A stretch of DNA of 64,000 nucleotides from Ehrlichia muris AS145 (lineage in GTDB: Bacteria > Pseudomonadota > Alphaproteobacteria > Rickettsiales > Anaplasmataceae), in NCBI RefSeq assembly GCF_000508225.1, contig NC_023063.1:186001-250000 (forward strand). Reading direction: 5' to 3'. This document shows positions 18,295 to 27,297 of this stretch, piece by piece (position 1 is the stretch's first letter; the number at the start of each line of letters is the position of its first letter). The translations under genes and the position numbers were made by a program. Below the pieces are notes generated by a model, which searched no databases, was not told the origin of the DNA, and saw only the letters and a list, made by a program, of their open reading frames with translations.

Positions 18295-19398
18295 ATGTTA
18301 GATAAAATATTAAATCGAGAACTCATTAAGTTGAAGGTTGACAATCTATATAGAGAACCTTCTGCTATCACTAAATCTGAAGCAGGTAATGTAATTTATC
18401 AAAATGATAAAAAATTAGTTTCTTTTTCTTGTAATGATTATTTAGGTTTAATAGGACATCCGTTATTAAAAGAATCGGCTATAAATGCAATAAATAATTA
18501 TGGTGTAGGAGCTGGTGCTTCACGTATGATTACAGGTGATAATGTCATTTATCAATGCTTAGAAAATAAATTGGCAAAATTGTATCATACAGAAATGGCT
18601 TTGGTATTTAGTAGTGGTTATCTGACAAATGTGGGAGTTATTTCTGCTTTGGTACATAGGCATGATATGATCATTGCTGACAAATTAGTACATTCTTCTA
18701 TTATTGATGGTATTAAGCTTTCCTCTGCCAAGCATTATAGGTTTGAGCATAATGATTATAAGCATTGTGAGGATATGTTAAAGGAATATAGAGGCTTGCA
18801 TAAGCACTGTTTTATTATAGTTGAGCAAGTGTATAGTATGAATGGTGATATTGCTCCAATTGATCAGCTAAGAAAATTAGCAGAGAAGTATAATGCATGG
18901 CTTATTACAGATTGTGCTCATGGGTTTGGATTAATACCTTGTGCTAGTTCAGATATATATATTGGTACTTTATCCAAGGCAGTTGGTGTCTTGGGTGGTT
19001 ATGTCTGTGCATCAAAAGTTGTTATAAAGTATATACAAAATAAGGCTAGAACTTTTATATATACAACTGCTCTACCTCCAATGGTGATTGCAGCTGCAAG
19101 CTCTGCATTAGATATTATAGGCGAATCTATTAATGATACTCCTATTAAGCTGGCTAAATTTTTTTGTAAGAATCTAAATCTTACTGAGCCTAGTAGCCAT
19201 ATAGTGCCATTGATTATGAAAGATATAGATAGTGTTTTACATGCGCAACAAATTTTAAGAGAAGAGGGGTTTCTTGTTGTGGCGATACGCCCTCCTACGG
19301 TACCCACTCCAAGACTTAGGTTTGTATTTAGTGTGAATCACAGCTCATCAGATATAGAAAAATTATGTGAAGTTATAAGACGAAATAAATTAGTATAA
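18295..19398 (+). CDS. bioF: 8-amino-7-oxononanoate synthase (biotin synthesis)
   Basis: This 367-residue PLP enzyme belongs to the alpha-oxoamine synthases. It would condense pimeloyl thioester with alanine in the first step of biotin ring assembly. Visible motifs are SCNDYLGLIGHP (about residues 45-56), the glycine-rich GVGAGASRMITG (70-81), TDCAHGFG (205-212) with the Asp that pairs with the pyridine nitrogen, and the Schiff-base lysine in GTLSKAVGVLGG (Lys 228). Length fits BioF better than 5-aminolevulinate synthase, which is longer. A weak promoter (TTGAGT at 18180, TATACT at 18205, spacing 19) may serve it. It is separated from rpoC and followed by a tandem array. Confidence 0.85.
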   Translation: MLDKILNRELIKLKVDNLYREPSAITKSEAGNVIYQNDKKLVSFSCNDYLGLIGHPLLKESAINAINNYGVGAGASRMITGDNVIYQCLENKLAKLYHTEMALVFSSGYLTNVGVISALVHRHDMIIADKLVHSSIIDGIKLSSAKHYRFEHNDYKHCEDMLKEYRGLHKHCFIIVEQVYSMNGDIAPIDQLRKLAEKYNAWLITDCAHGFGLIPCASSDIYIGTLSKAVGVLGGYVCASKVVIKYIQNKARTFIYTTALPPMVIAAASSALDIIGESINDTPIKLAKFFCKNLNLTEPSSHIVPLIMKDIDSVLHAQQILREEGFLVVAIRPPTVPTPRLRFVFSVNHSSSDIEKLCEVIRRNKLV

Positions 19399-19524
19399 AC
19401 ATTGTTTGATATGTAGTACTGAAATTAAATATCTTATTGTTTATATCTAGATTCTATTGTATAGCATATTGGTACTGTTATCTAATGTTAGAAACTTTAG
19501 CTAATCTTAACCATGAATTATAAC

Positions 19525-20094
19525 ATGGATGATAAGTGAAAGCAGGTTATAAAATGCCCATTATATAAAATATCTGCTATAGGCTTGGATTAGAGAGTTT
19601 TGTACAACATATTCTATTTGGTTAATGTCAAAGAATATTTGATTAATGTTATCTATAAAAGTTTTGTAGTATGGATGATAAGTGAAAGCAGGTTATAAAA
19701 TGCCCATTATATAAAATATCTGCTATAGGCTTGGATTAGAGAGTTTTGTACAACATATTCTATTTGGTTAATGTCAAAGAATATTTGATTAATGTTATCT
19801 ATAAAAGTTTTGTAATATGGATGATAAGTGAAAGCAGGTTATAAAATGCCCATTATATAAAATATCTGCTATAGGCTTGGATTAGAGAGTTTTGTATAAC
19901 ATATTCTATTTGGTTAATGTCAAAGAATATTTGATTAATGTTATCTATAAAAGTTTTGTAATATGGATGATAAGTGAAAGCAGGTTATAAAATGCCCATT
20001 ATATAAAATATCTGCTATAGGCTTGGATTAGAGAGTTTTGTATAACATATTCTATTTGGTTAATGTCAAAGAATATTTGATTAATGTTATCTAT
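19525..20094. repeat. Tandem array, 146-bp unit, 3.9 copies
   Basis: Copies start at 19525, 19671, 19817 and 19963, each with ATGGATGATAAGTGAAAGC, so the period is exactly 146 bases. The last copy stops in CTAT at 20094. Only two substitution sites between copies were noticed (for example gtacaaca versus gtataaca), so the array is recent or homogenised. There is no open reading frame through the unit. A diverged extra part-copy follows at about 20108-20220. Confidence 0.95.
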
Positions 20095-20107
20095 GAATTT
20101 GTATTGT

Positions 20108-20220
20108 GACATAGATAATAGATAAAAAGAAATAAAAGTATCTATTATATTAAAATATTTTCTGCGAGCTAAGAATAGAGTGTTGAAAATTTGTTTACAT
20201 TATATGGATAATCTATATGA
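20108..20220. repeat. Diverged partial copy of the 146-bp unit
   Basis: Parts such as TATCTATTATATTAAAATAT, then GAATAGAGTGTTGAAAATTT, align in order with the 146-bp unit (cccattatataaaatat, ggattagagagttttgt) but with many substitutions. It seems to be an older copy just outside the homogenised array. The alignment was done by eye. Confidence 0.5.
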
Positions 20221-20233
20221 TTGAAAGTGTATT

Positions 20234-20307
20234 GGGGCCGTAGCTCAGTAGGATAGAGCATTAGATTCCTAATCTGGAGGTCGTGCGTTCAAATCGCACC
20301 GGTCCCA
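20234..20307 (+). tRNA. tRNA-Arg (CCT anticodon)
   Basis: The acceptor arm GGGGCCG pairs with CGGTCCC (one G-T pair), the D arm is GCTC/GAGC, the anticodon loop is TTCCTAA giving anticodon CCT, and the T arm is GTGCG/CGCAC. The discriminator is A and the 3' CCA is not encoded. It reads AGG arginine codons. Confidence 0.93.
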
Positions 20308-20333
20308 TGAGGTATGTAATGGTATGTCTATAG

Positions 20334-20750
20334 ATGATAGAAGTTTATAGTTTGTTATTTGTTGACAGTTTAGTAGCTGCTCTTATTTTACCCTTAAATA
20401 AAATATTTGTATTTAAAGTAATGGCTTATTTTGGGGGATATAGTTATGTTTTGATGATTTTAATATCGGCATTAGGAGCAGTTGTAGGAGGAATTATTAA
20501 TTGGATATTAGGTAGAATGATAATTTTTGCACGTGTAGAATATCATAAGGTGCAGGATGATTATGGGAAATTAGGTGTTTATATAAGATTGATCTTGATG
20601 TTATTAACGTTGCTATGTTCTTGGATTCCAGTGTGGGGGGGCATAATTAATATATTGTCTGGATATTTTAGAATAAAAATATTAAACCTGGCAGTATTAC
20701 TTTTTTTTTCTTATTTTGTATATCTTACTTATTGCATAATAGTATTATAG
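20334..20750 (+). CDS. YqaA/VTT-like small membrane protein
   Basis: This 138-residue protein is mostly membrane helices, at about residues 5-28, 33-60, 83-103 and 113-136. The glycine-rich segment ALGAVVGGIINWILGR (about residues 46-61) and the second half with SWIPVWGGIINILSGYFRI resemble the YqaA branch of the DedA/VTT (SNARE-associated) family, whose members are membrane proteins linked to lipid or membrane homeostasis. The family length is near 140 residues, which fits. The start ATG has no clear ribosome site. It follows tRNA-Arg by 26 bases. A 63-base copy of its 3' end lies downstream (see repeat). Family call moderate; no specific substrate is claimed. Confidence 0.6.
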   Translation: MIEVYSLLFVDSLVAALILPLNKIFVFKVMAYFGGYSYVLMILISALGAVVGGIINWILGRMIIFARVEYHKVQDDYGKLGVYIRLILMLLTLLCSWIPVWGGIINILSGYFRIKILNLAVLLFFSYFVYLTYCIIVL

Positions 20751-20895
20751 ATAAACTAATGTATGAAATATAATCAAAATTGAAGGTTTTACTTAGTGGT
20801 ACTAGGAAAAAAGGCTTATGTATTAGATTGAAATAATTAATATATTGTCTGGATATTTTAGAATAAAAATATTAAACCTGGCAGTATTACTTTTT
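20643..20895. repeat. 63-bp direct repeat copying the 3' end of the YqaA-like gene
   Basis: Bases 20643-20705, inside the YqaA-like gene, recur identically at 20833-20895, 190 bases on. The second copy contains ATTGTCTGGATATTTTAGAA and ends at a run of five T. The 127 bases between the copies show no similarity to the gene. The exact identity implies a young duplication that left the gene intact upstream. Confidence 0.9.
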
Positions 20896-22071
20896 GGTAA
20901 GGTTTGATATGACTCAAATTTTCTCTTACATGGTTTTTAGAAAATGTTCTATAGCATTACAATACTTCTGACTTAAAATTAAAACTCTGGCTAGTCTATG
21001 GTCAATATGTTATTCAGTTTTTTCAGATCCTTAAGCATACTATTATCTAACAATATTTTTGAATCATGTGCTTCTGTTTCTATAGCACTAAACTGTCCAA
21101 AAGGAAAAATCAATTTAATCAACCTAATCTATTACAAATTGGTCGAGCTGTAATTGCAGATTCTATCTGTTAACAATATATCATTATTTTAAATAATACT
21201 AAAATTACTATTTATGTTGGGTACTGTAAGATTTACTTTAATGAAAGTAGTGATCTTAGCTATATTTTTTATACCTTGTTTTGAAGAAACAGTTACATCT
21301 GGTTTATATTACCATTAGTATTCAGGTTCATACAAAGTCTTTTAATGATTTGCATAGTATTCATAACTGTACTATATTAAATATCTGTTTAATGAATGTG
21401 TTTAATATTCAATAAGAATCTTAAGTTATGTTGAAAGTGGAGCTTAAGTCATAAAAAAACTATCATACAAGAAGAATATAAAGTCTTTAATAAGAACTCT
21501 TTATTATCTTTCTCAAATAAATTGATTAATAGGATCACGTATTGCGGCATATATATGCTTCTGTAATTTAAATCTTTGACAATATCTTTATGGAAAAAAA
21601 GAAAATATCTTTTTATTATGTGTGATTTTTTGATTGTTATAACTTTTAAGAATATGACTTCTTTTCACAATTGAAACTCATATTACCATTAAATCTAACA
21701 AGATACTAATTTAACATTATGGATAAAACTACTAGTAAACAATTTATTCAGTAGGAATATTCAGTTGATCTGCATTTGTATTTTTTATCTCTGCTATATT
21801 GATACACATATTCTCAGTTGAGAACCATCTTTAGTGCTACTATCACTTGCGTAAATATTTTATTATTTAGTCCTCTTATAAGTTGACTCTTACGTTGCCA
21901 TTATTATAGTCTTGTGATGAAATAAACTGTGTTATAAATTTTAGTCATCAAATCTGATTACTATGGTTACTTATGTTAGTACAGTTTTGATGAAACGACA
22001 TGTATTTGAACCTAGGAAGGTTTAAAGATTTGTTTCACTAGTGTATTAATAATATTGTTTCTATATATTTA
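20896..22071. pseudogene. Gap with decayed minus-strand coding remnants
   Basis: No intact gene. Minus-strand pieces look like old coding sequence broken by stops and shifts. One at about 21310-21200 reads KPDVTVSSKQGIKNIAKITT and continues for about 17 further residues before a stop. A second at about 21120-20995 contains FPFGQFSAIETEAHDSKILL before a stop. A third frame piece at about 20995-20930 has HRLARVLILSQKYCNAIEHF. I do not recognise the ancestral protein. The part from 21400 to 22071 shows nothing I can support. Confidence 0.4.
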
Positions 22072-22704
22072 TTATTCACTATAAAGTTTAGTAATCTCTG
22101 ATACTGGAGCAAATGTGTTTCTATGGTGTATAGTTTTACCATATTTATATAAGGATTCTAAGTGATGTTTAGTTCCATATCCTTTATTTTTGTTCCAGTC
22201 ATATTGTGGGTACTGTACATGCAACGTTTCCATTAATCTATCTCTTGTAACTTTTGCAATTATAGATGCTGCAGCAATTGATATACTAATATTATCTCCG
22301 TCTATAATAGCTTTTGTATTCCATGGTAGATCTGGTGGAATCTTATTTCCATCTACTATTACGTAGTCTATATTAGAATTTAAACCGCTAAGTGCTCTTT
22401 GCATTGCAATATGTGTGGCATTTAGTATGTTGTGCTGATCAATTTCATGTATGTCAGCAAGTCCTATACTCCATTTTATTATAGGGGTGATTATGTTGTA
22501 AATTTCTAGCCTTTTCTTTGGAGTAAGCTTTTTTGAGTCCTTGATATTATATGTGATACGATTGTCATGTTTCAGAAAAAAAACAGCAGCTGATACTACA
22601 GGACCGGCCAATGAGCCGTATCCTACTTCATCAACTCCTACTATAATACAATTCTTGTTGTTTATTGATTTTGATATTTCATTTTCTATAGAAAAATCTG
22701 GCAT
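22072..22704 (-). CDS. rnhB: Ribonuclease HII
   Basis: This 210-residue enzyme removes RNA from RNA-DNA hybrids and single misincorporated ribonucleotides. The catalytic Asp-Glu motif is in GVDEVGYGSLAGPVV (about residues 23-37), a further acidic residue is in YVIVDGNKIPP (about 113-123), and the SIAAASIIAKVTRDRLM segment (about 143-159) carries the last conserved Asp. The C-terminus has GYGTKHHLESLYKYG, typical of the family. Length is normal. It stands alone on the minus strand between two decayed gaps. Confidence 0.95.
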   Translation of the reverse strand: MPDFSIENEISKSINNKNCIIVGVDEVGYGSLAGPVVSAAVFFLKHDNRITYNIKDSKKLTPKKRLEIYNIITPIIKWSIGLADIHEIDQHNILNATHIAMQRALSGLNSNIDYVIVDGNKIPPDLPWNTKAIIDGDNISISIAAASIIAKVTRDRLMETLHVQYPQYDWNKNKGYGTKHHLESLYKYGKTIHHRNTFAPVSEITKLYSE

Positions 22705-23277
22705 AGAGTTTATTTTATAATTTACCTAAGGATTAGTGATATTTTGAATTGAAATAATAAGTATATTTATACGTGAGATTTGTTGATAAAGAAAGTTTTT
22801 TAACATGAGGGAATTATATGAGTAGTGGGGGAGGGTATGTATTTTAGTGATAATTTTAATTCAGGAAGTTATATATTATAAAGGTTAGGAGCATTATTTA
22901 TAGTTGTCAGAATAAATGATGATAGATCTTATCATTACAGCACAATTATAAATTACCTTATAAAATCAAAAATCTCTATAGATCTCTTTTGGCATAGGTA
23001 AACATTGATTGATTTAATGTTGATAAATTTATACCATAGTTTAATTGGAATATTAGGGAAGTCTGCGATTTCTAGTAAAGTGAACCCTGCAGTAAACAGG
23101 GATATAGCAGTAATCTTACTGTTGTTTGGGTAAGAGATTATATGTATATGTGCAAACACATCTAAGATTGCGATAGAGAAGTCATAGTTCTAGCCAATAT
23201 GGTAGTTATATTAGATTAATTAAATTAATTTTCTTTTTAGACAATTTGGTGCTGTGTAGGTAAGAGTACATTATTGA

Positions 23278-23622
23278 AAAATATTTTTTGAATGGTGCTT
23301 TAGAAGCTTAAAAAGACTGAACAGTGTACATAGTATTATTGAAGAGAAAATGGAAGCTTTATTGTCAAATACAGAATCAAGCATTTGTTAAGATGTGACT
23401 GATCATGGATTAGCTAAAATTTGGATTGAAATTGCATGTTAAATCAGGGAAGACTTGAAGTTAAAATATCTAAAGCAAGTTCTCAAAATATTGTCTGAGA
23501 TAAAAGGGAGGGATTTTTATGAATATGCGTTACAAGGAAAATGTTGAACATATAGTGTTAATAAAGTAATACTCAGTTTTCAGAAAATCAGTAATAGTAA
23601 GTATGAATATTTTGAAAAATTA
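23278..23622 (+). pseudogene. Decayed gene with in-frame stop codons
   Basis: A single + strand frame (codon phase of 23326) reads as ordinary protein over more than 300 bases but is cut by stops. It includes SVHSIIEEKMEALLSNTESS, then a stop, DVTDHGLAKIWIEIAC, a stop, IREDLKLKYLKQVLKILSEI followed by KGRDFYEYALQGKC, a stop, and a further piece ending in SKYEYFEKL. No frameshift is needed to join the pieces, so nonsense mutations seem to have killed it. The product looked alpha-helical and charged. I do not recognise it. Confidence 0.55.
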
Positions 23623-23835
23623 TAAACAACAAATAGTGTAAGCAGTAATTCAAATGTTAGATGTTCCTTTAAAGTCTTATGCCTATAGATGTTATTGACT
23701 AAGTAATATAAATGTTTTGTCACATAGTAAAAAGGTAATATGCAGTTTTCAAGAATCAGTTATAATAATAATTCAAGGTATAATACTTCTAAGAGTCCTG
23801 AACCTATAAATATTATTAGTCAAGTGATAAACTTA
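23566..23835. repeat. Diverged direct duplication
   Basis: The block starting near 23566 (CAGTTTTCAGAAAATCAG, later ATTCAAATGTTAGATGTTCC and CCTATAGATGTTATTGAC) recurs from about 23735 as CAGTTTTCAAGAATCAG, ATTCAAGGTATAATACTTC and CCTATAAATATTATTAGTC. The second copy lacks about 45 bases in the middle. It appears to be an old tandem duplication overlapping the end of the dead gene. Confidence 0.5.
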
Positions 23836-24109
23836 GTATAAGCATTCTATTTACTAAGTAGAGAGAAACTAGTATTAATCTGCAGTAGATTGATTCCTTC
23901 TATATTGAGAGTGCTGTTACTGCGTAGTAATTTATAATTATCTATGTTTGTAGATATTTTGTAGCTTTGTATTATTAAAATTTAGTCATTTCTGTATTAT
24001 AAGTTTATTTCATAGGTTAATGCTTTGTGTTTGTGAAATTTTTATCTTGGATATAGCTATGGAATAAAGAACATATTGTATATTTGTTGTGCAATCGGGG
24101 GTTTTATTG

Positions 24110-24598
24110 TTATATGCTTGCAATCTTATTGTCAATATCTGTTGCACCAGACATTGAATCTTCATCTATAGCTAAAATTCTTATTTTATATGAGCTAGAG
24201 GATTCTATGACATTTATGCTTACTGTTCCAGGGGTAAATGTGATAGAATTTACGACTATTGATATGTTTAAATCAGTAGTTTGTTTGGTTTGTATGACTC
24301 TAAAAATTGCTGAATCTATTTTTGACCTAAAATTCCATACTTTTTTTGTTATATATATGTTAGATAGTATAACCTGTTGTATGATCCAAAAGAAGTAACG
24401 TAGGAAATGAAGCATACAAGGAAAAAATTGTTTTTTTGTGTAGTAAATATCATAGTCATTTAGCGGTATAACATTCTTCAACATTCTTGCCATAACTAAT
24501 GTAGTTATACAACTTGCAATCCCTAGTGTTACAAAAAATAAATCAAAATACCCTGATAAGGCAAACCAAAATGTGAACAATGTAAAAAACGTCTTCAC
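24110..24598 (-). CDS. mnhE: Na+/H+ antiporter subunit E-like protein (MnhE/MrpE)
   Basis: This 162-residue protein starts at GTG 24598. The N-terminal half has hydrophobic helices (about residues 3-20 and 22-40) with FWFALSGYFDLFFVTLGIAS, which fits the MnhE/MrpE family opening. A region with FLRYFFWIIQQVILSNIYIT follows (about 64-83), and the C-terminal half has the soluble segment SITFTPGTVSINV (about 117-129), the family's most conserved stretch. MrpE is a small subunit of a multi-protein cation/proton antiporter of the inner membrane. The partner subunits are not adjacent in this window. The family call is good; whether a complete complex exists cannot be judged here. Confidence 0.75.
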   Translation of the reverse strand: MKTFFTLFTFWFALSGYFDLFFVTLGIASCITTLVMARMLKNVIPLNDYDIYYTKKQFFPCMLHFLRYFFWIIQQVILSNIYITKKVWNFRSKIDSAIFRVIQTKQTTDLNISIVVNSITFTPGTVSINVIESSSSYKIRILAIDEDSMSGATDIDNKIASI

Positions 24599-24734
24599 TG
24601 TTTCATATTATTAAAGTGTTTTATAAGCAATGTCAGTATAAAATACTATAATTATTTATTGCTAAATCATGATAGTGTTTTATTATAACATAACTTGATT
24701 TTAAGCCTCATTGTATAATAGTTTTTTTGATAGT

Positions 24735-25352
24735 ATGCAAGTGATTTATGTTGTTAATATAATATTAATGTTCTGTATGACTGGAATTTTATTACATCAT
24801 TTTTATAATATTAATGATGATAAAGTTGTAGAATTCGGTTTGTTAGACCATGTTGAATTTGTAAAAATTAGTAGTTATTTTCCTAGAAATGCAAAGCAAA
24901 AAATGAAATTATTTCCAATAGATGATGGATCTATATCTGTTGTAGATTTACAAGATTGGTATTACCGTTTATTAGAACAAGAAGACAGTTTAAAAAATAA
25001 AGAGATTTTGTTGAGAACTGTTGAGCAACACAATAATGAGCAGGTGTTGTATTTAGAAGAGATGAAAAGAAAGTTAGTATCATTAATTAATATTGATGAT
25101 CAAAATTATGATGAAAAAGTATATAGCTTAGTGAAAATATATGAAAGTATGCCTGTAAAATTGGCTGCTGAAATATTTGGATTATTAGATACGAACTTAC
25201 TCATGTTAATAACTAATTATATTGATAAGAGTACTTTGTCAGATATATTATTACATGTTGATCCAAATATGATTGAAAAGATTAAAGAATTATCTACAGA
25301 CATATCTAAGCAATGTTATTGTAATAATAATATTATTAAGAGTAGAGTTTAA
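24735..25352 (+). CDS. MotE/MgtE_N-like membrane-anchored protein
   Basis: I choose ATG 24735 (205 residues); a TTG start 24 bases earlier would add eight residues. A single hydrophobic helix at about residues 2-22 anchors the protein, a charged and probably coiled-coil region covers about 75-115 (LEQEDSLKNKEILLRTVEQH), and the C-terminal third (about 130-190) has VKIYESMPVKLAAEIFGLLD followed by a helical repeat resembling the MgtE N-terminal/MotE domain, where VxIYxxMxPxxAAxIL is typical. MotE is a flagellar chaperone, but no flagellar gene is present here, so the function is open. The last 17 codons fall in a 160-bp tandem repeat. Confidence 0.55.
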   Translation: MQVIYVVNIILMFCMTGILLHHFYNINDDKVVEFGLLDHVEFVKISSYFPRNAKQKMKLFPIDDGSISVVDLQDWYYRLLEQEDSLKNKEILLRTVEQHNNEQVLYLEEMKRKLVSLINIDDQNYDEKVYSLVKIYESMPVKLAAEIFGLLDTNLLMLITNYIDKSTLSDILLHVDPNMIEKIKELSTDISKQCYCNNNIIKSRV

Positions 25353-25645
25353 TATTACTGCTATATGAATCAATATATGATTTATGATAACTAGTAAGTT
25401 GGTTATATAATGCTTATTAACTTAATACTAACTTGTGTCTTTAATTAAAATGTATCTACACATATCTAAGCAATGTGATTGTAATAATAATATTATTAAG
25501 AGTAGAGTTTAATATTACTGCTATATGAATCAACATATGATTTATGATAACTAGTAAGTTGGTTATATAATGCTTATTAACTTAATACTAACTTGTGTCT
25601 TTAATTAAAATGTATCTACACATATCTAAGCAATGTGATTGTAAT
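25292..25645. repeat. Tandem array, 160-bp unit, about 2.2 copies, overlapping a gene end
   Basis: CATATCTAAGCAATGT occurs at 25301, 25461 and 25621, so the period is 160 bases. The first copy includes the last codons and the stop of the MotE-like gene; the second repeats them outside the gene. The third breaks off near 25645 and then grades into a diverged stretch up to about 25745 that still follows the unit (aattaacatgtgatttgata). Confidence 0.92.
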
Positions 25646-25937
25646 GGTGATTATTACTAATAATGGATTTAGGTGTTGTAGTGGTATTAATTAACATGTG
25701 ATTTGATAATTAGTAGCCGGTTTGTAGTACTAATTAGTTAATATTGCTTCTGGTATAAAGGGTATATAAGTAAAGGTTGCTTATATATATTCATTATTGA
25801 AAATCTAATTTTATTGTACTTCACAAAAGTTTTTTGTATTGTCAACTGGATATTAAACTTGGATAGTTTCATAAATAATGTTGTTTATAAGAAATGTAGT
25901 TGTGTGATATAGGATGTGTTGGGTTATAGAACTTTTT

Positions 25938-26294
25938 ACATAGTTTGTTGTTGATATGTGTTACATATCTTAAGATATATTTATTATTTTGATAAGTGTT
26001 GTTTTCGTGTTTATGAGAGTAGTGGTGTCTATAGCTCTATTAGATTAATTTATGTGCTTTATAGATATATTAAGCTTTATGCTTGAATTTTATCATAGAT
26101 AAGATATTTCACTTTACATAGTTTGTTGTTGATATGTGTTACATATCTTAAGATATATTTATTATTTTGATAAGTGTTGTTTTCGTGTTTATGAGAGTAG
26201 TGGTATCTATAGCTCTATTAGATTAATTTATGTGCTTTATAGATATATTAAGCTTTATGCTTGAATTTTATCATAGATAAGATATTTCACTTTA
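25938..26294. repeat. Tandem duplication, 178-bp unit, 2 copies
   Basis: ACATAGTTTGTTGTTGATAT starts at 25938 and again at 26116, and the following bases match to the TTTCACTTTA that ends each copy. One difference was noticed (gtggtgtct versus gtggtatct). It has no open frame. It lies in the 1.15 kb gap before coaX, which otherwise shows nothing I can support. Confidence 0.93.
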
Positions 26295-26506
26295 AGGATT
26301 GGAGTAATGTTAATACGTGTTTTTAATTCTTAAAGTACTAGTAGTAGTGTATAAAATTTATAAGAAAAGTTTATAGCGTATTGGTTAATCCTTAGTGTCA
26401 ATAATATATTGATTTTGTGTAGGTTACGCAACTATATGTAATGAGTAAAACATGAAGAACATTGTAATTGTGTTCTACTATATCAGAGATTACTGTAGTA
26501 AAGTAT

Positions 26507-27286
26507 TTATTGTTTGTTATCGAGTATATTATGCAATTGTATTAGACCTCTTGTGGTCAGGTCTACTTCAATATTGTTAATAGCAGTTTTATGTTCAAAA
26601 AATAAATGGGAGTTTCCTCCTGTTGCTACTACGTGTAATCCTTTTCCTTCTTCATCGGTTATTTTTTCAATCATTCCATTGATCATACTGATGTATCCCC
26701 AATATATTCCTGATTCCATTGCATGGTATATGTTGTTTTGTATTACTTTATCTTGTTTTGATACTAATACCTCTGGTAATAATGCGGTATATTGACGCAT
26801 ACTTTTTGCTAGAATATGTGCTCCAGGTGCTACGACTTGTCCGTATATACATTTGTCACTATTTAATAAATTAAATACTGTTGCAGTTCCCATACCTATT
26901 ATTAGTAAGTCTTGATTGGGATACAAGTTACTCGCTGCGATTATATCTGCTAATCTGTCTGAGCCTAGTGCTTTGTTTTGTAGGTTTATCTTGATGTTAA
27001 AAAGGTCTGCATGATGATTATCCAAGATTATAGGATCTGTATTAAAGTAATTTTTACTTAATTCTATAATTGGTGTTGTTATACTTGGAACTACACTTGA
27101 TATAATAATGTTATTGATATTCTGGGAATTAATATTTAGTTGATTTATTGTGGCATTTAAATAGATGAAATATTCATCAGCTGTTCTTCTTGGTTGAGAA
27201 GAGATAGTTATTGTTTTTACTATTCTATTGTTTACACAGATTGCGAATTTTATATTTGTATTACCTACATCTATTGTGATAAACAT
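26507..27286 (-). CDS. coaX: Type III pantothenate kinase
   Basis: This 259-residue enzyme makes 4'-phosphopantothenate, the first committed step to coenzyme A. The ATP-binding start [14 protein letters not shown] (about residues 3-16) and [14 protein letters not shown] (about 104-117) with its catalytic Asp are characteristic of the CoaX type, which needs a monovalent cation. A further motif, [13 protein letters not shown], lies near 129-141, and ATGGNSHLF near the end. It is 11 bases downstream of pyrD on the same strand, so the two are probably co-transcribed. Confidence 0.93.
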   Translation of the reverse strand: MFITIDVGNTNIKFAICVNNRIVKTITISSQPRRTADEYFIYLNATINQLNINSQNINNIIISSVVPSITTPIIELSKNYFNTDPIILDNHHADLFNIKINLQNKALGSDRLADIIAASNLYPNQDLLIIGMGTATVFNLLNSDKCIYGQVVAPGAHILAKSMRQYTALLPEVLVSKQDKVIQNNIYHAMESGIYWGYISMINGMIEKITDEEGKGLHVVATGGNSHLFFEHKTAINNIEVDLTTRGLIQLHNILDNKQ

Positions 27287-27297
27287 ATTAAACCCTA

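Larger units (their letters stand above)
22705..24109. other. Long gap with coding remnants and a diverged duplication
   Basis: No intact gene in 1.4 kb. The + strand piece at 22970-23110 has a protein-like frame (SLIGILGKSAISSKVNPAVN), and the piece at 23260-23620 is a stronger pseudogene listed separately. The minus-strand 68-codon frame at 22953-23159 overlaps the first piece, and I could not decide between them. A diverged direct repeat lies at about 23566-23835. Confidence 0.4.

Noticed and set aside
18295-19398. 5-aminolevulinate synthase instead of BioF
   Set aside because: The length of 367 residues and the N-terminus fit BioF better; both share the fold, so a small doubt remains.
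22953-23159. 68-codon minus-strand frame
   Set aside because: It overlaps a similarly plausible + strand fragment, lacks a ribosome site, and I recognise no motif.
24084-24398. 104-codon + strand frame
   Set aside because: It is antisense to the MnhE-like gene, which has clear family motifs.
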